From positions 3,038,001-3,102,000 of the forward strand of contig OZ252023.1 of NCBI GenBank assembly GCA_965247425.1: 64,000 nt of DNA, given 5' to 3'. This document shows positions 17,192 through 25,609 of the stretch, one piece after another (position 1 is the stretch's first letter; each line of letters opens with the position of its first letter). The stretch is from CAZOZZ01 sp965247425 (GTDB taxonomy: Bacteria > Acidobacteriota > Terriglobia > 20CM-2-55-15). The position numbers and the translations under genes are program-made. Below the pieces are notes generated by a model, which worked only from the letters and a program-made list of their open reading frames with translations, had not been told where the DNA came from and made no database searches.

Positions 17192-17641
17192 ATGAAAATC
17201 TCCGCAAAAGACGAATACGCGTGTTCCGCCGTTCTCGAACTCGCTCTCAAATACGATCCGGACACTCCCATCCGCGTTCAGGACATCGCGGACCGGCAGG
17301 GCATTCCGATCAAGTTTCTCTTCCAGATCATGCAGATTCTCAAGCGGGTCGAGATCGTGCGCAGCAAACGCGGAACCGATGGTGGATATTCGTTGGCGCG
17401 GCCGCCGGCCGAAATCACCGTCGGAGATGTCCTTAGAAGCGTGAGCGGGCCGCTCGTCCAGCTTGCGTGTCTCGAATCGGGTGACTTCGATGACGACTGT
17501 GTCAGAGAAAGTACCTGCCAGTTCAAGCCGATCTGGGCGGACGTAAACCTCGCCATCAGCTCGGTTCTGGACGGCATCACTTTCGCCGACCTCGTACGCA
17601 AGGTTCGCGAGCGAGATCGGCAAGTCATGTACCATATCTAG
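17192..17641 (+). CDS. Rrf2 family transcriptional regulator with IscR-like cysteines
   Basis: A 149-residue regulator. The N-terminal winged helix has DEYACSAVLELALKY, VQDIADRQGIPIKFLFQIMQIL (recognition helix) and the wing RSKRGTDGGYSLARP. Three cysteines follow in CLESGDFDDDC and ESTCQF, residues about 93-110. Their order and spacing resemble the [2Fe-2S] ligands of IscR/NsrR-type sensors, so iron-sulphur or redox sensing is likely. No isc/suf genes are adjacent. The TAG stop is formed by hairpin repeat copy 3. dinB follows on the same strand beyond the repeat. Confidence 0.87.
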   Translation: MKISAKDEYACSAVLELALKYDPDTPIRVQDIADRQGIPIKFLFQIMQILKRVEIVRSKRGTDGGYSLARPPAEITVGDVLRSVSGPLVQLACLESGDFDDDCVRESTCQFKPIWADVNLAISSVLDGITFADLVRKVRERDRQVMYHI

Positions 17642-17804
17642 GAGTCTGCGCGGCGGAAGGGATCGTAGCGAGAAAGTGGAGAATCGAGGACAGATTTTAT
17701 CGATTTTGAGGCAAATAGTGGTTCTATTTAACGAAAAATCGGGGAAATATGGACCGATTCCTACCGCTTTCGCAGTAGATTCCTTCTGCCGCGCAGGCTC
17801 CTAG
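17638..17804 (+). repeat. Palindromic hairpin element, family A copy 3
   Basis: A 167-bp unit, the most diverged of the same-orientation copies (GGAGTCT at the left end, GGCAAATAG near the apex, GATTCCTACC inside). It begins at the CTAG containing the Rrf2 stop codon. With copy 2 it brackets 860 bp holding Rrf2. Confidence 0.92.
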
Positions 17805-17829
17805 CAACGGACTTCTTTCAATCGAGATC

Positions 17830-18996
17830 ATGCGCAGGGTCTTACATGTCGACATGGACGCCTTCTACGCGTCGGTTGAACAGAAAGATCACCCTGAACT
17901 CCGAGACAAACCTGTCATCGTCGGAGCGGACCCCAAAAAAGGTGCCGGCCGCGGCGTTGTCGCCGCCTGCTCCTATGAAGCTCGGAAATTCGGTATCCAC
18001 TCCGCCCTCCCGATCAGCCGTGCCTGGAAGCTTTGTCCCCAGGGATGCTACGTTCGCCCTCGGATCAACCGCTATCAGGAGGAGTCCCGGACCATCATGA
18101 ATATCCTTCGGCAGTACACGGACATGGTGGAGCCACTGAGCATTGACGAGGCCTTCCTCGACGTCACCGGATCGATCGCTCTCAAAGGGACTGCCGAAGA
18201 AATCGCGCGTGACATCAAAGCCGAGGTTCGCCGGGCTACCGGACTGACGGCCTCAGTCGGAGTGGCCACGAATAAGTTTCTGGCCAAGATCGCTTCGGAC
18301 CTCGAAAAGCCCGACGGGTGCGTCGTGGTTCCCGAGGATGATGTGAAGGGGTTTCTCGAAAGGCTTCCCATATCCCGTCTCTGGGGAGTGGGACCGAAAA
18401 CCGAGGCCCGCCTGAGACGCATGGGCGTGGGAACGATTCGGGAACTGGCCGCACTTCCACGGGAACGGCTGACACGAGATCTTGGCAGCGCAGGCGAGCA
18501 CCTCTGGCACCTGTCGCGAGGTGAGGACGATCGTCCGGTCGTTGCGGACTGGGATCCTAAATCGATCAGTTGCGAAAACACATTCGACGTCGACACAGAC
18601 GATCGGGATCGTCTTGTCGCCACGATCCAGCACCTGTCCGAAGAAGTCGCCAGAAGGCTGCGAAAGCAGGGGTTTCGAGCATCCACGATCACGCTCAAAC
18701 TGCGGTACGCCAGCTTCACCACGCACACGAGGCAATCCTCGCTACCGGTCCCGGTTCAGACCGGTCGAGACATCGTAAGAGTGGTCCTCCCGCTGTTCGA
18801 ACAGTTCTCGCTCGAAGAGAAGATCCGGTTGATTGGCGTCGGGACCGGAAAGCTATCGCGTGAAGGCGACGAGCCCGAGCAACTGGGTCTTTTTCCGGAC
18901 TCCCGGCGGCAGAACGAAAAGCTCGAGCACACACTGGACAAAATTCGGGCAAAGTACGGGCACACATCCCTTCAAAAGGGATCCGAATTGTCGTGA
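17830..18996 (+). CDS. dinB: DNA polymerase IV DinB
   Basis: A 388-residue Y-family polymerase. Catalytic carboxylates are in HVDMDAFYASVE near residue 8 and PLSIDEAFLDVTG near residue 103. AACSYEARKFGIHSALP and SVGVATNKFLAKIASDLEKP are palm/finger signatures. An HhH-type thumb region (LWGVGPKTEARLRRMG) and little-finger domain follow. The tail contains QLGLF near residue 358, a beta-clamp binding motif. It performs error-prone translesion synthesis. No LexA-type box was recognised upstream; the hairpin repeat ends 25 bases before the ATG. The TPR lipoprotein gene starts 13 bases after the stop. Confidence 0.95.
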   Translation: MRRVLHVDMDAFYASVEQKDHPELRDKPVIVGADPKKGAGRGVVAACSYEARKFGIHSALPISRAWKLCPQGCYVRPRINRYQEESRTIMNILRQYTDMVEPLSIDEAFLDVTGSIALKGTAEEIARDIKAEVRRATGLTASVGVATNKFLAKIASDLEKPDGCVVVPEDDVKGFLERLPISRLWGVGPKTEARLRRMGVGTIRELAALPRERLTRDLGSAGEHLWHLSRGEDDRPVVADWDPKSISCENTFDVDTDDRDRLVATIQHLSEEVARRLRKQGFRASTITLKLRYASFTTHTRQSSLPVPVQTGRDIVRVVLPLFEQFSLEEKIRLIGVGTGKLSREGDEPEQLGLFPDSRRQNEKLEHTLDKIRAKYGHTSLQKGSELS

Positions 18997-19009
18997 TACA
19001 ATCCCGCCA

Positions 19010-20530
19010 ATGCTGGCAGTCATGTCCATAGTGGGCCGTCTGGCCCGCAGAAATATCGGGCCTGGAGCCCTTGCGTGCTGCCTGCTGATGGTTCTGCCTG
19101 GGTGTTCCCGACGGGTGGACATCGCTACGACCCTCGAAACACAGCCCCAGGACGTGCTGTTCGAACAGGGACTGGCAAGTTTCAAAGCGTTCACCCCCGA
19201 CGCCTACCGCGAAGCCGTCAACTATTTCAAACAGGCGGTCGCCCTCGTACCCGACAACTGCCGCTTTCATCTGCATCTTTCTGAAACCCTTCTCTTTCTT
19301 GCGCTCGAACAGAGGTTGAACCTCGAGGAGTTCGACACGACGCGGAACGAAGCTTTGGCCGCACTGGAACGGGCACGGACGGCGGGCGGGACACCGACAG
19401 ACGGACAGAACGATCCATACCAGGAAGCTGGATGCGGAGACGCCGCATTCATCCTCCGCCTGGAAGCGATCAGCCTGCTTGATGAATTCCAACCCGGTGG
19501 CGACCCCACCGCTCTTCGAAAGATCGCCGAGGCAATCGAACTCGATCCGGACGACCCGATGAACTGGTTCGTGCGGTGGAGACTGAATCCGAACACCCGA
19601 CGTCAGGAAAACGCCATTCTACGAGCAGCGGAGCTGGGTGGGGATCTGGCCCTGATCCGGTACGAACTGGGCAACTACTGGCTCATCAGGGCCGACTACG
19701 ACCAGGCGCGACTGGCATTTGAACGGGCACTGGAGCTGAGCCCCGGGCATTTTCGCTCCTACATCGGGCTCGCTCAGGCAATCTCGGCAGCCGAGGACAC
19801 CACTGACGAGGATCTTGCCGAGAACCTCTACCGAAAAGCGACCCAACTGGCTCCGGAGTTCATCGAAGGTCGAATCCTGCTCGGAGACTACATGGCCGGT
19901 CTGGACGAAACCGAGGCGGCAAGGGAGGAATATACGGCCGTCATCGATTTGAACCCCGATTACGAAGTTGCACATCTGCGCCTGGGCGTGACGGAACTAC
20001 AGGCGGGCGGGTTCGACCGCGCGGAGCCCTCGTTCGAGCGTGCGATAGAGATCAACCCGTCCAGCTACCAGGCCTACTACTACCTGGGAAACGTGTGGCT
20101 GTCCCGGCGCGATCTGGGCCGAGCGAAGCAACTGTACGAAGAGTCACTCAAGTACGTCCTGAACTTTCCCGAAGCGCTGTATGCGCTGGGTACGGTTCAC
20201 CTGCGGGAGGGCAACCTCGCCGTCGCCCTCGATCATTTCGAACGCGTTCTCGAACAGAATCGACGCCATGCGGATGCTTACTTCTCGCGGGCGGCGATTC
20301 GGGTCCAGCGTCAGCAGTATGCAGGAGCCATCGAAGACTACAGACTGGCTCTGGCGCTTTATGACGCACAAGTGGTGACGCTCATCGAGTCCATCGCGGA
20401 CCTGGAAGCGCGAGGCTCCACGCGAAGGGCCGACATCGAACGGCGAAGAAAGGCTCGTGTGGAGGGCCTGATGGAAAGAACCCGACAGGCAAAAATGCGC
20501 GCCGAAGACGAGAGTTTTAAGAAGCCATGA
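19010..20530 (+). CDS. TPR-repeat lipoprotein
   Basis: About 506 residues. The N-terminus has RLARR, a hydrophobic core (ALACCLLMVLPGC) and a lipobox LPGC, so it is probably an anchored lipoprotein exposed to the periplasm. The rest is tetratricopeptide repeats, e.g. YELGNYWLIRADYDQARLAF, LRLGVTELQAGGFDRAEPSF, YYLGNVWLSRRDLGRAKQLY and YALGTVHLREGNLAVALDHF, followed by a basic tail. TPR arrays mediate protein contacts. The start may be ATG 19010 or ATG 19022; neither has a clear ribosome site. It overlaps the cyclophilin gene by 4 bases (ATGA), so the two are coupled and perhaps act together in envelope protein folding. Confidence 0.85.
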   Translation: MLAVMSIVGRLARRNIGPGALACCLLMVLPGCSRRVDIATTLETQPQDVLFEQGLASFKAFTPDAYREAVNYFKQAVALVPDNCRFHLHLSETLLFLALEQRLNLEEFDTTRNEALAALERARTAGGTPTDGQNDPYQEAGCGDAAFILRLEAISLLDEFQPGGDPTALRKIAEAIELDPDDPMNWFVRWRLNPNTRRQENAILRAAELGGDLALIRYELGNYWLIRADYDQARLAFERALELSPGHFRSYIGLAQAISAAEDTTDEDLAENLYRKATQLAPEFIEGRILLGDYMAGLDETEAAREEYTAVIDLNPDYEVAHLRLGVTELQAGGFDRAEPSFERAIEINPSSYQAYYYLGNVWLSRRDLGRAKQLYEESLKYVLNFPEALYALGTVHLREGNLAVALDHFERVLEQNRRHADAYFSRAAIRVQRQQYAGAIEDYRLALALYDAQVVTLIESIADLEARGSTRRADIERRRKARVEGLMERTRQAKMRAEDESFKKP

Positions 20531-21642
20531 CCTCACTGTTTTTGTTCTTTCTCCTGTTCCAACAGGATGTCCCGACAATCGTCGATCAGGACGTTCCGGA
20601 CGTGATCGAAATCGAGGACGCGCGTGGGCTTCAAGCCGTAATCTCGACATCGGCCGGAGAATTCGTAATGGAGTTTTATGCGGACCAGGCGCCCAACCAC
20701 GTCGCCCACTTCATGAAACTTGCGCGTGAGGACTACTACGTCGGAACCGCCTTCCACAGCATGGTTTCGCATGGCATCGTTCAGGCCGGAGACCCTCTGA
20801 CGAAAGAACCGGACCGGGAATCCGAATATGGGACGGGCGGGTTCAACCTGGGGCTGGAGCCTGAAATCAGCGACCTCGAGTTTGTCGAAGGAACCGTCGT
20901 CGCCACGCTCTTGCCGGGAGACGCCGCGAGCGCCGGGTCGCAGTTCTTTGTTTGTGTTGGGGATCAGCCACAGTTCACCGGGCAGTTCACAGCTTTCGGA
21001 CGCGTCGTCGAAGGCCTCGAGATTGTCGACGGGATTTCAACAACGCCCACCGACGAGAATCAGATTGCTACCGAGAGGGTGGAGATCCTCGGCATCACGA
21101 TCCGACCTATTCCACCGCCACCGGTTCCGCCTTTTTCCGAAGAGTCCGTTCGAGAGTTGGCCGAGCACCAGGTCGTGATGGAAACGTCCGAAGGGGACAT
21201 CGTCCTGGAATTTTTCCCGGACGTTGCTCCCAATCACGTACGTCATTTCCTTCGCCTGACCTCTCTCGGGGTATACGACAAGACGGCATTCCACCGCGTG
21301 GCGCCAGGATTCGTCATCCAGGCCGGCGATCTGAACACACGAACCGAAACCTACCCGCAGGCTGCACAGGAGTTTGTCGTCCCCATCAACGCGGAAATCA
21401 ACGAGATGAAACACACCGCCGGGATCGTGTCGATGGCGCGCGGCGAAGAGCTCGACAGCGCCCTGACGTCCTTCTTTATCGTCCTGGCCGATCAGCCTCC
21501 ACTCGATGACTTCTACACTGTTTTTGGACGAGTCGTCGAAGGGATGGATGTCGTCCTCCAGGTCGAGGGCGTCGAAGTCGATGGCGAAACACCGCTGGAA
21601 CGTGTGGACATCTATACGATGCGGGTCGAACGCAAGAACTGA
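20527..21642 (+). CDS. Double-domain cyclophilin-type peptidyl-prolyl isomerase
   Basis: A 371-residue protein with two cyclophilin domains in tandem. Domain 1 is about residues 35-195 (FYADQAPNHVAHFMKLAREDYYVGTAFHSMV, SAGSQFFVCVGDQPQFTGQFTAFGRVVEG). Domain 2 is about residues 215-368 (FFPDVAPNHVRHFLRLTSLGVYDKTAFHRVAPGFVIQAGD). In domain 1 the active-site FHR arginine is replaced (FHSMVSHGIVQAGD), so only domain 2 keeps it. A hydrophobic start (LFLFFLLFQQD) may be a short signal. A proline-rich linker (PIPPPPVPPF) joins the domains. Translation is coupled to the TPR lipoprotein. Its end overlaps the convergent HAD gene by 31 bases. Confidence 0.88.
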   Translation: MTSLFLFFLLFQQDVPTIVDQDVPDVIEIEDARGLQAVISTSAGEFVMEFYADQAPNHVAHFMKLAREDYYVGTAFHSMVSHGIVQAGDPLTKEPDRESEYGTGGFNLGLEPEISDLEFVEGTVVATLLPGDAASAGSQFFVCVGDQPQFTGQFTAFGRVVEGLEIVDGISTTPTDENQIATERVEILGITIRPIPPPPVPPFSEESVRELAEHQVVMETSEGDIVLEFFPDVAPNHVRHFLRLTSLGVYDKTAFHRVAPGFVIQAGDLNTRTETYPQAAQEFVVPINAEINEMKHTAGIVSMARGEELDSALTSFFIVLADQPPLDDFYTVFGRVVEGMDVVLQVEGVEVDGETPLERVDIYTMRVERKN

Positions 21643-22307
21643 TCGCGACATTCACTGAAATCGGTGATGACGAGATCCGCCTCGGTTCCGGCGAGTTCGT
21701 CCAACCCGAATCCGCCGGTTGCAACAGCGACCGTACTAAAGCCCGCGAGTTTCCCCGCGGCCACATCCAGGGGCGTGTCGCCAATCACAAAAACGTCTTC
21801 CGGGACGATTCGCACCTCATATAACGCTTCGCCGGCCCGAGCCCCGGTCCTCACCACCTCGGCGCGCTCCTCTGAATCGGAACCAAATCCGCCGAACGAA
21901 AAATAGCGGTTCAATCCTCCGGGCTCCAGTTTCAGTCGGGCGCCGGCCTCCACATTCCCAGTGGCCAGCCCGGTCAAGACGTCTTCTCGCTGGTCCACTT
22001 CTTCCAGAATTTCGAGTATTCCGGGAAGTACCCGGTATTTTGGAGAGTTGATAAGCTCTTTTTCGAGAAAGTGGACGTAACGCTCGACGATACGATTGAC
22101 AATGGAATCCACATCCGGGTCCAGCGACAGGGATCTTGCAAGGCAAACCTCCCGTATTATGGCTGGATCGGTCTTGCCGTGAGGAGTGACACCTTCGGTC
22201 GCGCCAGACACCCCGAGCACCTCGCCAAAAGCCTCGTCGAGGGCACGTAGGCCGGCCCCGCCCGTGTTGACCAACGTCAGATCGACATCGAAGAGCAGTA
22301 ACTTCAT
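21612..22307 (-). CDS. HAD superfamily phosphatase (phosphoglycolate phosphatase-like)
   Basis: A 231-residue HAD hydrolase. Motif I FDVDLTLVNTGG carries the nucleophile and acid aspartates. A helical C1 cap lies around residues 15-90. Motif II threonine lies in TGLATGN, and motif IV in VFVIGDTPLDVAAGKLAGF supplies the Mg-binding aspartates. This layout matches Gph/PgmB-type small-molecule phosphatases; the substrate is unknown. In the usual DxDGT the glycine is leucine here. The gene is on the opposite strand to the cyclophilin gene and their ends overlap, so mutual interference is possible. Confidence 0.87.
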   Translation of the reverse strand: MKLLLFDVDLTLVNTGGAGLRALDEAFGEVLGVSGATEGVTPHGKTDPAIIREVCLARSLSLDPDVDSIVNRIVERYVHFLEKELINSPKYRVLPGILEILEEVDQREDVLTGLATGNVEAGARLKLEPGGLNRYFSFGGFGSDSEERAEVVRTGARAGEALYEVRIVPEDVFVIGDTPLDVAAGKLAGFSTVAVATGGFGLDELAGTEADLVITDFSECRDQFLRSTRIV

Positions 22308-22376
22308 GGATTCATTCTACATTGTGGACCAGAAACGGCTCAGGTTGGGCGCCGCAGAGGTCGATATAGTAAGGAG

Positions 22377-22673
22377 ATGGAGAAAGGAATCGAGAACAGC
22401 CCGGGTCACAGGCAGAGATTGGGAATCCGCGTCGGACGGTGGGCGCAATCGGAAAACCCGGAGACTGACGCGGTTGAAGCGCTCCGGATTGTCGGCGACG
22501 ACGTGCGGGAACTGACGGCTGCGGTATTGCTACTTAAGCTATCCAAACGAAGAGTCAAACTATTGGCTCTTCCCGCAAGAAACGTCAAAAAAGCCGCACT
22601 ACTCTTTAAGTGCCTTGGAGTTCAAGGACTTGTACAGGACACAAACAGTTTATTGACTCTACTGATAGGCTAG
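22377..22673 (+). CDS. Uncharacterised small protein (doubtful gene)
   Basis: A 98-residue frame with no recognised family. The start region (PGHRQRL) recalls the N-terminus of RadC but the rest does not. It then has ALRIVGDDVRELTAAVLLLKLSKRRVKLLALPARN and a hydrophobic end (LFKCLGVQGLVQDTNSLLTLLIG). AAGGAG directly touches the ATG, too close for a normal ribosome site. It may be a decayed gene. Confidence 0.35.
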   Translation: MEKGIENSPGHRQRLGIRVGRWAQSENPETDAVEALRIVGDDVRELTAAVLLLKLSKRRVKLLALPARNVKKAALLFKCLGVQGLVQDTNSLLTLLIG

Positions 22674-22731
22674 CAGACCCGACACTCACACCATTTATTT
22701 GACTTCATCCGGCGTCTGGTCCAGCCGCGTC

Positions 22732-22896
22732 CTATGCGCAGAGTGCCACCTCTTCTACAGGCTCTGCCACCAGATCAAAACCCACCTCGGCATCCATTTC
22801 ATTCTCCCAGCCACACTCGGGAACCAGGCACACCAATCCATTGGACAGAGACGAGTAGGCGACTTCACCTTCAGTCAAGCATCTTGGACAAATCAT
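22732..22896 (-). CDS. Small zinc-ribbon protein
   Basis: A 54-residue protein beginning MICPRCLTEGEV. It carries CPRC and a second pair CLVPEC, the spacing of a small zinc ribbon, followed by an acidic tail. ATG at 22896 is chosen because GGAGG lies 7 bases upstream; an ATG at 22917 would include that site in the coding part. The partner is unknown; such proteins often act as single-domain nucleic-acid or protein adaptors. Confidence 0.6.
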   Translation of the reverse strand: MICPRCLTEGEVAYSSLSNGLVCLVPECGWENEMDAEVGFDLVAEPVEEVALCA

Positions 22897-23191
22897 GAGA
22901 TAACCTCCTGTGACCATCTATAGCAGTTTCGATGCCACACCGGTTTCTGCACCTCATTTTTAGACGAGGTCCAAGGCAAGAGGTTTCAACAAAAGGTTTC
23001 CACAGGTTCGGGACCGCACGAGAAAATCGCACCGGGCTTGGTTTATATGTGGCAGGTTTTGCTTTATCCTAGTTGCGACGAAAAGACTGTTGCAGGGTCA
23101 GTCCACGGCGGTGAGTCTTTCGCCCGGACATTGCCAAACCGCGGACTGCCAGCCAGGAACTGGCGGCTAGTCGCTAACCGGAGTAACGCCC
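22897..23191. other. Divergent spacer
   Basis: No gene seen. It lies between the minus-strand zinc-ribbon gene and the plus-strand genes that follow, so it should carry two promoters. A TGGCAGGTTTTGCTT near 23049 looks like sigma-54 at first glance but the GG-GC spacing is two bases short. Confidence 0.35.
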
Positions 23192-23494
23192 ATGGTAGAG
23201 GTCTCCGACATATCGCTCGAAAAACTTTGCGCGTTTTCAAGTCAGACCCAGACCCAGGTCACCGCGGATGCCCCGCTCCATGGCAGCCTTCTGTTGCTGG
23301 ATGGAAAAGTATTGCAGCGAAAATCCGCGATCAAGCGTGGTGCGAAGAAAGGGAACGCCAATAAGGCGTCGCCTGGACTGGCTTCTCCGGAAAGCATCGT
23401 GCGAGAGGCCTCGCGATTCTGGATCCAGAATCGCCAGGGGGTGCGCGATCGGAAGAGCCGTCAGGAGATGGCACAATTACTTGAACAATTTTGA
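23192..23494 (+). CDS. Uncharacterised 100-residue protein
   Basis: No recognised family. It reads MVEVSDISLEKLCAF, then a beta-like stretch (HGSLLLLDGKVLQ) and a basic middle (KRGAKKGNANKAS). It ends in a helical tail (IVREASRFWIQNRQG...MAQLLEQF). GGAG sits eight bases before the ATG. The YHS gene starts 12 bases after the stop and has its own AAGGAGC, so the two are probably one transcript. The function is unknown. Confidence 0.5.
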   Translation: MVEVSDISLEKLCAFSSQTQTQVTADAPLHGSLLLLDGKVLQRKSAIKRGAKKGNANKASPGLASPESIVREASRFWIQNRQGVRDRKSRQEMAQLLEQF

Positions 23495-23506
23495 AGGAGC
23501 ACCGGA

Positions 23507-23647
23507 ATGGAAACGGATCCCGTATGCCAGATGCTGGTCGACCCGGATACAGCCGAATACAAGACTGAATTCAAGGGCAAGGAGTACTACTTCTGCTCTT
23601 CCGGATGTAAGGACCAGTTCGTTCGAAACCCCAAAGACTACCTCTAA
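23507..23647 (+). CDS. YHS-domain metal-binding mini-protein
   Basis: A 46-residue frame consisting solely of a YHS domain: DPVCQMLVDPDTAEYK, then FKGKEYYFCSSGCKDQF and NPKDYL. The cysteines in DPVC and in FCSSGC are the usual metal ligands. YHS domains occur in heavy-metal ATPases and as stand-alone copper or iron proteins. AAGGAGC eight bases upstream supports the ATG. It is too short to be caught by simple length filters. It lies between the unknown 100-residue gene and the DUF374 gene. Confidence 0.8.
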   Translation: METDPVCQMLVDPDTAEYKTEFKGKEYYFCSSGCKDQFVRNPKDYL

Positions 23648-23659
23648 TCGTAAGCCCGG

Positions 23660-24367
23660 ATGCAGCAGCCTCGGCCGGACGGCATGCAGCGATTCTCCAG
23701 GTCCCGACGCATCAAGATATCCTTCGTCGCGTGGCTCGGCTACTGGGCCCTGCGGCTGATCGGTGGGAGCGTCCGTTGGGAATCGGCCGGTTCGGAACAC
23801 CTCGAGGAAATCTACCGGGCCGACGCCCGGGCCATTTTCACCTGCTGGCACGGAAGAATCTTCCCGGCGACCTGGTATTGGCGGAACCGCGGGATCGTCG
23901 TGATGACCAGCCTCAATTTTGACGGCGAGGCCATCGCCCGAACCATAAAGAAACTCGGTTACGGAGCAGCTCGCGGATCCAGTTCCCGGGGCGGCTTGCG
24001 GGCGCTGGCCGGAATGGTTCAGGAGGTGCGGAACGGCAACGATGTCGGGTTCACGATCGACGGGCCGCGGGGGCCTCGATACATCGCCAAGCAGGGTCCG
24101 GCAATCCTCGCCCGAAAGACGGGAGCGGCCATCTTCTGTTTCCACGTCGCGCTCAAGAGAAAAATTCAGTTCAACAGCTGGGATCATTTTCAAGTCCCGT
24201 ACCCGTTCACACGAGCCATGGTTTTTGAGGCAGCCCCAATCTGGATCGCTTCCGATGCGGACGAGGATCAGGTGCGCGACTGCCGGGATGAGATGCAACG
24301 TGTCTTGGATGGGCTCAAGAAGGATGGAGATAGTTGGGAACGTGAACAGTCGGGTTGGTATACTTGA
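23660..24367 (+). CDS. DUF374 / lysophospholipid acyltransferase-like protein
   Basis: A 235-residue protein of the DUF374 branch of the LPLAT superfamily. IFTCWHGRIFPATWYW (residues about 55-72) supplies the histidine of the divergent acyltransferase motif. RGSSSRGGLRALAGM and TIDGPRGPRYIAKQGPAILARKTGA are further signatures. One N-terminal hydrophobic stretch (FVAWLGYWALRLIGG) suggests membrane association. Homologues sit near lipid A or outer-membrane genes and probably acylate a lipid; the substrate is unknown. It follows the YHS gene after 12 bases. Confidence 0.85.
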   Translation: MQQPRPDGMQRFSRSRRIKISFVAWLGYWALRLIGGSVRWESAGSEHLEEIYRADARAIFTCWHGRIFPATWYWRNRGIVVMTSLNFDGEAIARTIKKLGYGAARGSSSRGGLRALAGMVQEVRNGNDVGFTIDGPRGPRYIAKQGPAILARKTGAAIFCFHVALKRKIQFNSWDHFQVPYPFTRAMVFEAAPIWIASDADEDQVRDCRDEMQRVLDGLKKDGDSWEREQSGWYT

Positions 24368-24424
24368 AGATTGCATACATGACAAACTTGATTAATTAAG
24401 ACAACTAAAAGGCTGAGGAACACA

Positions 24425-25585
24425 ATGAGTTCGAACTTTCCAGATCTGCTCGCTGGCGTAAAACAGGAGATCAGCGAAGTCACCGTCCATGAAGTCAAAG
24501 ATAAACTAAGTAATGACAATGGCTTCACTCTGTTGGACATCCGCGAAAAGGACGAGTGGGACGAAGGGCACCTCGAGGGTGCGACCTTCCTACCGCGAGG
24601 CTTCCTGGAGGTCAAGATCGAGAAGTTGCTGAACGATAAACAGCACCCGATCATCGTCTATTGCGCGGGCGGCGTCCGGTCGGCTCTGGCGGCAAAGAGC
24701 CTCGACCAGCTCGGATACAAAAGCGTCCTGTCGATGGCGGGTGGGTACAACGAATGGAAGAACAACGGCTATGAGATCGTCATTCCGGAGACTGTCGGTC
24801 ACGACCAGATGGCGCGTTACAGCCGTCACCTGAAGATCCCGGAAATCGGAGAGAAAGGACAACTGAAACTCCTGGCAAGCAAGGTTCTGCTGGTGGGCGC
24901 CGGAGGGCTCGGATCTCCCGCCGCTGTTTACCTCGCAGCCGCCGGGGTCGGGACCCTTGGCCTGGTGGATAACGACATAGTCGATGAATCGAACCTGCAG
25001 CGGCAGATTCTCCATTGGACTTCGTCGGTCGGTATTCCGAAGACCGATTCGGCTCGGCGGACGCTGTTTGAAGTCAATCCGGACGTAAAAGTTCGGACTC
25101 ACAACCTGCGCCTGGATGCTTCGAATGCACTGGACATCATGGCGGACTATGACGTCATCGTGAGCGGATCGGACAATTTCGCAACGGCCTACCTGGTCAA
25201 CGATGCCGCCGTCACACTCAAGAAGCCCGTTGTCTACGGCAGCATTTTCCGTTTCGACGGCCAGGCTTCCACGTTCATTCCTTACGAAGGCCCGTGCTAC
25301 CGATGCCTGTACCCCGTAGCGACACCACCGGAGCTGGCGCCAAGCTGCGATGAGGCGGGCGTCCTGGGGGTTCTTCCGGGAACGATCGGCCTTATTCAGG
25401 CAACCGAAGCCATAAAGCTTCTGCTCGGCATCGGCGATCCCCTTTCGGGACGCCTCCTGGTTTACGATGCCCTGGGAACCACATTCCGTCAGTTCAAGGT
25501 ACGGCGAGACCCGAAGTGCCGGACGTGCGGTGAAGACGCACATATCGATCTCGAAGCAATTGCCGACTTCGTGTGTGCGACATAG
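24425..25585 (+). CDS. Rhodanese-MoeB/ThiF fusion, sulphur-carrier adenylyltransferase
   Basis: A 386-residue protein. Residues about 15-115 form a rhodanese domain with FTLLDIREKDEWDEGHLEGA and the active cysteine in VYCAGGVRSALAAKSL near residue 79. Residues about 125-386 are a MoeB/ThiF E1-like domain: RYSRHLKIPEIGEKGQLKL, nucleotide loop GAGGLGSPAA and Arg finger SNLQRQILH. The zinc cysteines are in CYRC and CRTC, and the conserved cysteine is in APSCDEAGVLG. It should adenylate the C-terminus of a ubiquitin-like carrier and load sulphur from the rhodanese for thiamin, molybdopterin or cysteine synthesis. In most fusions of this kind (MoeZ, MOCS3) the rhodanese follows; here it leads. GAGGA precedes the ATG. 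Confidence 0.92.
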   Translation: MSSNFPDLLAGVKQEISEVTVHEVKDKLSNDNGFTLLDIREKDEWDEGHLEGATFLPRGFLEVKIEKLLNDKQHPIIVYCAGGVRSALAAKSLDQLGYKSVLSMAGGYNEWKNNGYEIVIPETVGHDQMARYSRHLKIPEIGEKGQLKLLASKVLLVGAGGLGSPAAVYLAAAGVGTLGLVDNDIVDESNLQRQILHWTSSVGIPKTDSARRTLFEVNPDVKVRTHNLRLDASNALDIMADYDVIVSGSDNFATAYLVNDAAVTLKKPVVYGSIFRFDGQASTFIPYEGPCYRCLYPVATPPELAPSCDEAGVLGVLPGTIGLIQATEAIKLLLGIGDPLSGRLLVYDALGTTFRQFKVRRDPKCRTCGEDAHIDLEAIADFVCAT

Positions 25586-25609
25586 CTCAGATCGACTTGG
25601 TGTCCTGGC

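Noticed and set aside
22377..22673. RadC N-terminal domain
   Set aside because: Only the GHRQRL word is shared; the remaining residues do not follow RadC, so the frame is listed as unknown.
23040..23070. Sigma-54 promoter TGGCAGGTTTTGCTT
   Set aside because: GG and GC are separated by eight instead of ten bases.
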